This document shows, in pieces, positions 48,783 through 55,735 of a DNA stretch of 64,000 bases. This stretch comes from Streptomyces cyaneofuscatus (lineage in GTDB: Bacteria; Actinomycetota; Actinomycetes; Streptomycetales; Streptomycetaceae), in the NCBI RefSeq assembly GCF_000718135.1, contig NZ_JOEM01000022.1, forward strand, positions 103,940-167,939, in the 5' to 3' direction. How positions within the stretch are numbered: position 1 is the stretch's first letter; each line of letters opens with the position of its first letter. The notes below the pieces were generated by a model, which saw nothing but the letters and a program-made list of their open reading frames with translations, had not been told where the DNA came from and did not search any database. The position numbers were made by a program, and so were the translations under genes.

Positions 48783-49615
48783 ATGACCCAGGCACGCACA
48801 CCAGCACGGACACCAGCACAGACACCGACACGGACACGATCACTGCTCACCCCCGACCTTCCGCCCCGCTGCGCGACGCCGGACCTCCCGGGGGCGCGTG
48901 TCCCGGCCGATCCGCCGGCACCCCGCCCCACGGAAGTGATCAACAGCCCCATGCGGCCGCGTCGAGCGCCAGCCACACGGTGATGGTGGGCTCCCTGGGG
49001 ACGGCCGGGGGCGATGCGGCGGAGGCTCTGGTGGAGGTTCTGCGCCATCTGGTGGGCCACCGGTCCGTGACGGGGAGCCTGGCCGGAGGTCGGGCGGCGG
49101 CGGTGATCGCGACGGATTCCGGTTCGCCGGAGGACGTGGTCCCGGCCCTCAAGGAGCTCTGGCCCACGCTGCACGCCTGCGACGAAACCGTGCTTCCGTA
49201 CGGAGGCATCAGCACCACGGCCGTGACGCCTACCGAGCTCAACGGAGCGCTGGTGCAGGCCCGTTACGCACTGACGGCGGCGGAGCGGGCGGGGCGCGCG
49301 AACCTCACCGCGATCGACGACCTCACGACCCTGGACGCCTTGCTCGCGGGCGTCCCCACCGACGTACGGACGGCCTTCGGCATCCATGCGTTGGGCCCGC
49401 TCGCCGATGCCACGAACCCCTCCCACCGCATGCTCCTGGAGACCCTCGACACCTTCCTGGCGCACAACGGGTCCTGGGCGCGGACGGCCGAGGCCCTGCA
49501 TCTGCACGTCAACACCGTGCACTACCGCATCCAGCGCGTGGAGCTGCTCACCGGCCGCGACCTTGCCCGCCTCGACCACAAGCTGGACCTGAAAGCGGCC
49601 CTGCTCTGCCGCTGA
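48783..49615 (+). pseudogene. Remnant of a PucR/CdaR-type regulator
   Basis: The only intact coding part is 48980-49615 (about 211 residues). It corresponds to the end of the GGDEF-like middle domain and the C-terminal PucR HTH (LLETLDTFLAHNGSWARTAEALHLHVNTVHYRIQRVELLTGRD). Whole members are 400-650 residues with an N-terminal sensory domain. Upstream, an ATG at 48783 with a good AGGTGGG site opens a short frame (TQARTPARTPAQTPTRTR, from a CACCAGCACGGA-type repeat) that stops at 48983 in another frame. This looks like a gene that lost its N-terminal domain by deletion and frameshift. An alternative is a short HTH protein starting at 48980. Confidence 0.6.
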
Positions 49616-49637
49616 TCCAGGCGGGCGCGCCGGGAGA

Positions 49638-50342
49638 TCAGGCGCGGTGGAGGGTGAGCGCGCTGCGCTTCTCCGGCTGCGGGCGGCTGGCCCAGAGGGT
49701 CCGTACGTGCTCCAGGTGGTGGCGCATCAGGGCCTCCGCCGCCTCGGCGTCCTGGGCGATCATCAGGTCGAGCAACGTCACATGCTCCTCGGCGGAGTCG
49801 ACGAGCACCCCGGCCTCGTCGAGCTCGGTGAGACCGTACAGCCGGGACCGCTTGCGGAGGTCGCCGACGACCGAGACGAGGTGGCGGTTGCCGCCGAGGG
49901 CGAGCAGGTCGAGGTGGAAGCGGCGGTCGGCGTCCAGGTAGCCGATGAGATCGTGCCCCCGGGCCGCCGCAACGATGGCCTCGGCTCCGGGCCGCAGGGC
50001 TTCGAGCTGGTCCCGGGTGGCGGTCCGGACCACCTTGCCGACGGTGGGCACCTCGATGAGCGTACGGATCTCCGTGTACTCGTCGAGATCCTGCTCGGTC
50101 ATCTCCGTCACTCGGAAGCCCTTGTTCCGTACGACCTCGACGAGCCCTTCGTGGGCGAGGTCCAGCATCGCCTCGCGCACGGGTGTGGGCGAGACGCCGA
50201 ACTCGGCGGCGAGGGCGGGGGCCGAGTAGACGCCGCCGGGCTTGATCTCCCCCGCGATGAGCGCGGCGCGCAGGGCGTGGGCCACCTGGTCGCGCAGGTT
50301 CTCCGTGGGGGACACGAGTTTGCGCGATTGCAGGGTGACCAC
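49638..50342 (-). CDS. GntR-family (FCD) regulator of the hydroxyproline genes
   Basis: A 234-residue regulator. The N-terminal winged helix (LRDQVAHALRAALIAGEIKPGGVYSAPALAAEFGVSPTPVREAMLDLAHEGLVEVVRNKGFRVT) is followed by an FCD effector domain with metal-binding Asp/His positions (DADRRFHLDLLALGGNRHL, HHLEHVRTLW). It stands downstream of the epimerase gene and on its strand, so it probably controls hydroxyproline catabolism, perhaps with hydroxyproline or a pyrroline as ligand. GGAGG five bases before GTG 50342 decides the start. The frame extends to 50405 through a PKPQVPKPQV repeat. Confidence 0.85.
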   Translation of the reverse strand: MVTLQSRKLVSPTENLRDQVAHALRAALIAGEIKPGGVYSAPALAAEFGVSPTPVREAMLDLAHEGLVEVVRNKGFRVTEMTEQDLDEYTEIRTLIEVPTVGKVVRTATRDQLEALRPGAEAIVAAARGHDLIGYLDADRRFHLDLLALGGNRHLVSVVGDLRKRSRLYGLTELDEAGVLVDSAEEHVTLLDLMIAQDAEAAEALMRHHLEHVRTLWASRPQPEKRSALTLHRA

Positions 50343-50352
50343 GGAGTCCTCC

Positions 50353-50382
50353 GGGACTTGGGGCTTCGGGACTTGGGGCTTC
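50353..50382. repeat. Tandem 15-bp repeat in the GntR gene leader
   Basis: GGGACTTGGGGCTTC occurs twice head to tail at 50353-50367 and 50368-50382, just before the ribosome site of the GntR gene, with a partial third copy. It could affect spacing between promoter and gene. Confidence 0.7.
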
Positions 50383-50453
50383 GGGCTTCTTCGGTGCAAT
50401 GTCACGTTACCCGAAAGGAGTTCACCTCCGGAGGGGGTCAGGACCGACCTCCT

Positions 50454-51455
50454 TCACAGCAGGAAGCCGTCCGGGAACGGGTCGCTCGGGTCGTGGTGGA
50501 ACTGCGCGGTCCCGGTGATCCAGGCGCGCCCGGTGATCGTCGGAACGACCGCCGGCTCCCCCGCCACCCGGCACTCCTCCACGAGCCGGCCGGTGAACGA
50601 CGTACCGAGGAAGGACTCGTTCACGAAGTCGCGGTGCAGGGGCAGTTCACCCCGGGTGTGGAGCTGGGCCATGCGCGCGGAGGTGCCGGTGCCGCAGGGG
50701 GAACGGTCGAACCAGCCCGGGTGGATGACCATGGCGTGGCGGGAGTGCGCGGCGGTCGAACCGGGGGCCAGGAGTTGGACGTGGTGGCAGCCGATGATCG
50801 ACGTGTCCTCGGGGTGGACGGGCGGTTCCGTGGCGTTGATGGCCGCCATCATGTCCAGCCCGGCCCGCAGGATGTCGTCCTTGCGGGCGCGGTCGAAGGG
50901 CAGGCCCAGGCGGGCGAGAGGGAGGATCGCGTAGAAGTTGCCGCCGTAGGCGAGATCGTAGGTGACCGTGCCGTACCCGGGGATCTCGATGCGGCGGTCG
51001 AGGGCGGCGGTGAAGGAGGGGACGTTGCGCAGGGTCACGGCGGTGGCCGCGCCGTCCTCCACGCGCACGTCGGCGACGACCAGTCCGGCGGGGGTGTCCA
51101 GCCGGACCGTGGTGACGGGTTCGGTGACGGTCACCATGCCGGTCTCCACGAGGACGGTGGCGACGCCGATGGTGCCGTGGCCGCACATCGGCAGCAGCCC
51201 CGACACCTCGATGAACAGCACCCCCCAGTCGGCGTCGGGCCGGGTGGGCGGCTGGAGGATCGCCCCGCTCATCGCGGCGTGGCCGCGCGGCTCGTACATC
51301 AGCCAGGTGCGCAGGTGGTCGAGGTGCTCCTGGAAGTAGGTGCGCCTCTCGCCCATGGTGGCCCCCGGTACGGTTCCGATGCCGCCGGTGACGACACGGG
51401 TCGGCATGCCCTCGGTGTGGGATTCCACGGTGTGGATGGTGCGGCGGCTGCGCAC
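50454..51455 (-). CDS. 4-hydroxyproline 2-epimerase (proline racemase family)
   Basis: A 333-residue member of the proline racemase superfamily. It keeps both catalytic cysteines: Cys91 in LPMCGHGTIG and Cys254 in DRSPCGTGTSARMA. This pair defines racemases/epimerases as opposed to the dehydratase branch, which has Thr at the second site. It would convert trans-4-hydroxy-L-proline to cis-4-hydroxy-D-proline, the first step of the pathway in the neighbouring genes. The DapA-like gene precedes it by 58 bases. Proline racemase activity is an alternative, but the context favours hydroxyproline. Confidence 0.88.
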   Translation of the reverse strand: MRSRRTIHTVESHTEGMPTRVVTGGIGTVPGATMGERRTYFQEHLDHLRTWLMYEPRGHAAMSGAILQPPTRPDADWGVLFIEVSGLLPMCGHGTIGVATVLVETGMVTVTEPVTTVRLDTPAGLVVADVRVEDGAATAVTLRNVPSFTAALDRRIEIPGYGTVTYDLAYGGNFYAILPLARLGLPFDRARKDDILRAGLDMMAAINATEPPVHPEDTSIIGCHHVQLLAPGSTAAHSRHAMVIHPGWFDRSPCGTGTSARMAQLHTRGELPLHRDFVNESFLGTSFTGRLVEECRVAGEPAVVPTITGRAWITGTAQFHHDPSDPFPDGFLL

Positions 51456-51513
51456 GGTGCTGCTCCTTCGTGGTGGGGCGGGGGCTTCTCCGAATGGGGC
51501 GAGCGCTTCTGTC

Positions 51514-52416
51514 TCAGTCGAGGCCTTCGGCGAGCAGCTTCTCGGTCAACGCCCTCACAATTGCCTGGTCTTGAGGGGCGAGCGGGGTACGGGGAGGCCG
51601 GCAGGGTCCGCCGCTGCCCTCGGCCACCACGTCCTGGGATGCCTTGATCGCCTGGACGAACTCCGTCCTGGAGTCCCAGCGCAGCAGCGGGTGCAGCTTC
51701 CGGTACAGGGGTACGGCGGTGTCCAGGTCACCGGCGACCGCCGCGCGGTAGAGGGCGGTGCAGGAGCCGGGGAGCGCGTTGGGGAATCCGGCGATCCAGC
51801 CGACGGCCCCCGCCACGGCGAGCTCCAGCAGGACGTCGTCGGCGCCGATCAGCAGGTCGAGCCCGGGGGCGCGCTCGGCGATCTCCCAGGCCCGGCGCAC
51901 ATCGCCGGTGAACTCCTTCACGGCGACGATGTCCCCCGCCTCGTGGAGCTGCGCCAGCAGGGCCGGGGTGAGGTCGACCCGGGTGTCGTACGGGTTGTTG
52001 TACGCCACCACGGGCAGCCCGGCACGGGCGGCCTCGGCGTAGTGGGCGCGTACGGCGGCCTCGTCGGCCCGGTAGACGTTGGGCGGCAGCAGGAGTACGG
52101 AGCCGGCTCCCGCGTCCGCCGCCTGCTCGGCCCAGCGCCGGGCCTCCGCGCTGCCGTAGGCGGAGACACCCGGCATCACCCGGGCCCCGTCCCCCGCCGC
52201 TTCGACGGCGGTCTCGACCACCCGGCGGCGCTCGTCGTCGGTGAGGGTCTGGTACTCGCCGAGGGACCCGTTGGGTACGACGCCGTCGCAGCCGGCGTCG
52301 ATGAGCGAGCGGACGTGGTCGGCGAAGGCGTCGTGGTCGACGGAGAGGTCTTCGCGGAAGGGGAGGGTGGTGGCGACCATGACGCCGTGCCAGGGATGGA
52401 TGCGGGTGCGGGGCAT
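51514..52416 (-). CDS. DapA-superfamily aldolase, probable pyrroline-4-hydroxy-2-carboxylate deaminase
   Basis: A 300-residue TIM-barrel of the dihydrodipicolinate synthase superfamily. It has the GVVPNGSLGEYQTLTDDER loop, the YNNPYDT strand with the catalytic Tyr, and the Schiff-base Lys in IVAVKEFTGD. Between a hydroxyproline epimerase and a D-hydroxyproline dehydrogenase, the expected activity is deamination of delta1-pyrroline-4-hydroxy-2-carboxylate to alpha-ketoglutarate semialdehyde. GAGGAG seven bases before ATG 52416 sets the start. The dehydrogenase for that semialdehyde is not in the window. Confidence 0.85.
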   Translation of the reverse strand: MPRTRIHPWHGVMVATTLPFREDLSVDHDAFADHVRSLIDAGCDGVVPNGSLGEYQTLTDDERRRVVETAVEAAGDGARVMPGVSAYGSAEARRWAEQAADAGAGSVLLLPPNVYRADEAAVRAHYAEAARAGLPVVAYNNPYDTRVDLTPALLAQLHEAGDIVAVKEFTGDVRRAWEIAERAPGLDLLIGADDVLLELAVAGAVGWIAGFPNALPGSCTALYRAAVAGDLDTAVPLYRKLHPLLRWDSRTEFVQAIKASQDVVAEGSGGPCRPPRTPLAPQDQAIVRALTEKLLAEGLD

Positions 52417-52460
52417 AGGTGAACTCCTCGGATCAGTGGCGGTGTTCGTGGTGGTGGACG

Positions 52461-54077
52461 TCAGAGGGCTGAGGCTCCCGGGGTGGCCGTGGGACCCGCG
52501 TCGGCGGACGGGGTGGAGTCCGCGAGGTCCTGGAGGGAGACCGGGCAGGAGAGCGGTCGGCGGGCCGGGACGAGTGGGGCGGAACCGTCGCCGTCGGCCG
52601 CGTCTGCCCCGTCGGCCGCATCGGCCACGAGGCAGGTGACGGCCGTCTCGCACATCCGGCCCTGGCACCAGCCCATGCCGGCCCGGGTGAGGAGTTTGGC
52701 GCTCCGCGCGTCCCGGGCGCCCAACTCGTGCGCCCGGCGCAGGTCGTGGGCGGTGACCTCCTCGCAGCGGCACACTTCGGTGTCCTCGGTGATCCATTGC
52801 GGCCAGTGGGCGCCCGGGCGGTGGACCGTCGCCATGAGGTCGGCGAAGCGGCGTCGGCGGGCGGTGGCCGCGCGGGCTCGGGCGTCGCGTCCGCGTCCGC
52901 TTCCGCTTCCGTGGAAGGCGGCCGCCATGCTCCGGGCTGCCGACCGGCCCTCCAGCAGGGCGAGTTCGACGCCGCCGACGCCGGTCGGTTCACCGGCCGC
53001 CCACAACCCGTCGACGTCGGTGCGCTGTTGGCCGTCGACCTCGATGGCGGGCGTCCCGTCCGGTGCGGTGCGCAGGGCGCAGCCGAGGGCGACGGCGAGT
53101 TCGAGCTGCGGGACGAGGCCGTGACCGACGGCGAGCGCATCGCAGGCGATACGTACCTCCGTCCCGGCCACCGGCCGCCAGTCCCGGTCGAGGGTGGCGA
53201 GGGTGACCGCCTCGACCCGGTCCGTACCGTGCGCCCGGACGACCGCACTGCGGGTGCGCAGCCTGATCCGGTACCGCAGGAGATCCGCCGCGAGCCGGAC
53301 CCCCTCGACCGCCTTCGCCGGATTGCGGGCGAGCACGCCGGGACGGGAGGCGTAGCCGGTGTACGAGGCGGCCTCGGCCAGGACGGGGATGTCGGCGCCG
53401 GCCTCCGCGAGGGAGGCGGCGACGGCGGGCAGGAGCGGTCCGCTGCCGGCCACGACGATACGGCGACCGGGGAGGGCGCCGGAGTCCTTGAGGATCGCCT
53501 GGGCCCCGCCGGCGGCGACCACACCGGGCAGGGTCCAGCCGGGGAAGGGGAGTTGGCGCTCGTAGGCGCCGGTCGCGAGGAGGAGGAAGCGGGCCGTCGT
53601 GACCCGGATGCCGTCTGCGGGTGTGGGGGCGGCCGGGGCGCCGTCGACCAGGACGTGGCGGAGCGTCCAGCCCTCGGAGCCCGCCGCCGGGCCGCTCTCC
53701 TCGGCCGTCCAGACGTGGTGTCGCAGGAGGTGGGTGATCCTGCCTCCGCGCACGTGTGCCGCCAGGCGGGCGGACAGCGCGGCGAAGGTGGCCCGCTTGT
53801 GGTGGACGGGCTTGTTCCTGGGGGCGAGGCCGGGGGCGGCATGGCGGAAGAACTGGCCGCCCGGGCGTTCCGATGCGTCGATCAGCACGACACGCAGGCC
53901 GCTGTCGGCCGCGGTGACGGCGGCGGCCAGGCCGGCGGGCCCGGCGCCGATGACCGCCAGGTCGTAGGGGCCGGGTGTCGGGAGGGAGCCTCGCGCGGCG
54001 GGGCCTCCGGAGGCCGGAACTCCGCTCCTCCCCGTGCCGTCAGATGGCGAGGTGCCGTCAGATGGCGAGCTCGTCAC
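52461..54077 (-). CDS. FAD/NAD(P)-binding subunit of a heteromeric D-hydroxyproline dehydrogenase
   Basis: A 538-residue flavoprotein of the HcnB/OoxA type. It has the dinucleotide fold VIGAGPAGLAAAVTAADSGLRVVLIDA, a second GxGxxG (VVAGSGPLLPAVAASLAEAG), ATGAYERQLPFPGWTLPGV, and a C-terminal BFD-like [2Fe-2S] domain with cysteines CRCEE...GMGWCQGRMC. It would carry electrons from the oxidase subunit. GTG 54077 follows GAAGGG and overlaps the ferredoxin gene by 20 bases. The N-terminal SPSDGTSPSDGT comes from an 18-base tandem duplication. Next to the ferredoxin-like and DadA-like genes it completes a three-subunit dehydrogenase. Confidence 0.83.
   Translation of the reverse strand: MTSSPSDGTSPSDGTGRSGVPASGGPAARGSLPTPGPYDLAVIGAGPAGLAAAVTAADSGLRVVLIDASERPGGQFFRHAAPGLAPRNKPVHHKRATFAALSARLAAHVRGGRITHLLRHHVWTAEESGPAAGSEGWTLRHVLVDGAPAAPTPADGIRVTTARFLLLATGAYERQLPFPGWTLPGVVAAGGAQAILKDSGALPGRRIVVAGSGPLLPAVAASLAEAGADIPVLAEAASYTGYASRPGVLARNPAKAVEGVRLAADLLRYRIRLRTRSAVVRAHGTDRVEAVTLATLDRDWRPVAGTEVRIACDALAVGHGLVPQLELAVALGCALRTAPDGTPAIEVDGQQRTDVDGLWAAGEPTGVGGVELALLEGRSAARSMAAAFHGSGSGRGRDARARAATARRRRFADLMATVHRPGAHWPQWITEDTEVCRCEEVTAHDLRRAHELGARDARSAKLLTRAGMGWCQGRMCETAVTCLVADAADGADAADGDGSAPLVPARRPLSCPVSLQDLADSTPSADAGPTATPGASAL
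54034..54069. repeat. Tandem 18-bp duplication at the ferredoxin-subunit stop
   Basis: The 18 bases at 54034-54051 are repeated exactly at 54052-54069. The second copy contains the stop codon of the (2Fe-2S) gene (54058-54060), and both copies code for SPSDGT near the start of the next protein. Confidence 0.85.
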
Positions 54078-54369
54078 GCCCGTACCCTTCCTGCGAGGTG
54101 ACCACATCGCCCTCCGCCACCCTCACCAGGCAGGCGCGTTGGCCGGGTGTGCCGTTGACGGTGACCAGGCAGTCGAAGCAGACGCCCATACCGCAGAACG
54201 CTCCTCGCGGCCGTCCGCCGCCGCGCGTGGTGCGCCAGGCGACGACGCCGTGGTCCCAGAGGGCGCCCGCGATGCTCTGCCCCTGACGGGCGGCGAGGGC
54301 GCGGCCGTCGAAGGCGAAACGGACGGGCAGCCCGGCCTCGGCGGACGGCGGTTCGGCTCGGTGGCGCAT
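54058..54369 (-). CDS. (2Fe-2S) small subunit of D-hydroxyproline dehydrogenase
   Basis: A 103-residue ferredoxin-like protein of the HcnA/SoxA-N-terminal kind. The fold start is LPVRFAFDGRALAARQGQSIAGALWDHGV, and the cluster motif is CGMGVCFDCLVTVNG plus Cys in RACLV. It binds one [2Fe-2S] cluster and would relay electrons between the two flavin subunits. It overlaps the large FAD subunit gene and follows the oxidase gene with a 97-base gap. Fusions of such domains are known, but here it is separate. Confidence 0.88.
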   Translation of the reverse strand: MRHRAEPPSAEAGLPVRFAFDGRALAARQGQSIAGALWDHGVVAWRTTRGGGRPRGAFCGMGVCFDCLVTVNGTPGQRACLVRVAEGDVVTSQEGYGRDELAI

Positions 54370-54419
54370 GGACTGCCTTCCCCTCTCTCGTACGCGAACT
54401 GGCGCTCGGACACGAACTG

Positions 54420-54447
54420 GTGCAGGGAGCCCCGTGCAGGGAGCCCC
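54420..54447. repeat. Tandem 14-bp repeat after the D-amino-acid oxidase-like gene
   Basis: GTGCAGGGAGCCCC occurs twice head to tail (54420-54433 and 54434-54447), followed by a partial copy, about 20 bases beyond the stop of the DadA-like gene. No terminator hairpin is formed. Confidence 0.7.
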
Positions 54448-54466
54448 GTGCGGGGACGGGGCTACG

Positions 54467-55630
54467 TCAACTGCCGCGCCCCGGACGCGCTCCGGCGGCC
54501 TCCGTCAACCGCCCCGGGTCGAACGGGCCGACGTCGACATCCGTTGCCGCGCCGGTCAGTTGCCGGGCGATGGCCAGCCCCGTCGCCGGGGCGAGACCGA
54601 TGCCGGCGCCCTCGTGACCGCAGGCGTGGTAAAGGCCGGGGACGTACGGGTCGGGGCCGATGGCCGGCAGATGGTCGGGCAGGTACGGGCGGAAGCCGCA
54701 GTAGACCCGGAGGATGCGCACCTGCGCGAGCACAGGGAAGAGCCCGGTCGCCCCTGCGGCCAGCCTGCGTACGGCCTCGGCGGAGATCCGGCGGTCGAAC
54801 CCCACCCGTTCCCGGCTCGCGCCGATGAGGACGGGCCCGGCGAGCGTGCCCTCCACGACGGGCGAGGTCTGCAACTCCGCTTCCCCGCTCGCCACATCGG
54901 CGACGTACCCGGCCGCGTACACCTTGTGGCGGATCAGCGGGGGCAGGGGTTCGGTGACGAGGACGAAGCCCCGTCGCGGCTGGACGGGGAGATAGGAGCC
55001 CGCCAGCTCTGCGACCCGGTCCGCCCAGGTGCCCGCCGCGTTCACGACCGCTCCGGTCAGCAGCCGGCGGCGCGCGGTCCGCACCCCGCTCACCCGGCCC
55101 TCCGGGGTGGTCGTGACGGCCGTGACCTCCTCCCCCAGGAAGAGCCGTGCCCCTGCCCGACCGGCCGCCTCCAGGAGGCGGGCGGCGGCCCGGGCGGGCT
55201 GCACCTGGGCGTCCTCCGGGTAGTGGAACCCTCCGGCGAGGCCGGGCGCGAGGTGGGGCTCCCGGTCGTGGAGACCACCGGGGCCCACCTCCTCCACGGC
55301 GACCCCGGACCGGGCCTGCGCCGTCGCGAACTCCCGTAACGCTGCGAGCTGTTCAGCGTCCTCGGCGACGACGAGACCGCCCTTGGCCTCGAACTCGATG
55401 TCGGAGGACAGAACTTGTGCGAGCTGAATCCAGAGCCGGAGCGAGGCCCGCGCCAACTCCAGTTCGGGACCTGGCTCCTTGTCCGAGACGAGGAGGTTGC
55501 CCTCACCCGAACCGCTCGTGCCACCCGCGACCGGCCCCCGGTCGACCACAGCCACGGACAGACCGGCCTCAGCGGCGTAGTAGGCGCACGCGGCACCCAC
55601 GACTCCGGCGCCGATCACGACGAGATCCAC
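54467..55630 (-). CDS. DadA-like FAD oxidoreductase, catalytic subunit of D-hydroxyproline dehydrogenase
   Basis: A 387-residue DAO-family flavoenzyme. It has the N-terminal VDLVVIGAGVVGAACAYYAAEAGLSVAVVDRG, the GTSGSGEGNLLVSDK substrate region, VVNAAGTWADRVAEL and the FAD-binding C-terminus HACGHEGAGIGLAPATG. It would oxidise cis-4-hydroxy-D-proline (or D-proline) to the pyrroline. AAGGGAG six bases before GTG 55630 decides the start over 55648. It heads the operon (oxidase, ferredoxin, FAD subunit, deaminase, epimerase, regulator). Confidence 0.86.
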   Translation of the reverse strand: MDLVVIGAGVVGAACAYYAAEAGLSVAVVDRGPVAGGTSGSGEGNLLVSDKEPGPELELARASLRLWIQLAQVLSSDIEFEAKGGLVVAEDAEQLAALREFATAQARSGVAVEEVGPGGLHDREPHLAPGLAGGFHYPEDAQVQPARAAARLLEAAGRAGARLFLGEEVTAVTTTPEGRVSGVRTARRRLLTGAVVNAAGTWADRVAELAGSYLPVQPRRGFVLVTEPLPPLIRHKVYAAGYVADVASGEAELQTSPVVEGTLAGPVLIGASRERVGFDRRISAEAVRRLAAGATGLFPVLAQVRILRVYCGFRPYLPDHLPAIGPDPYVPGLYHACGHEGAGIGLAPATGLAIARQLTGAATDVDVGPFDPGRLTEAAGARPGRGS

Positions 55631-55735
55631 GGACTCTCCCTTGAGCACGGCAGTAACATGTCACATGACGTAGCGGCTGCCAAGACCCGCTCCCAGGGGG
55701 GCGGGAGCGGGTCATCGGCACGGGGTGGTGCCGGG

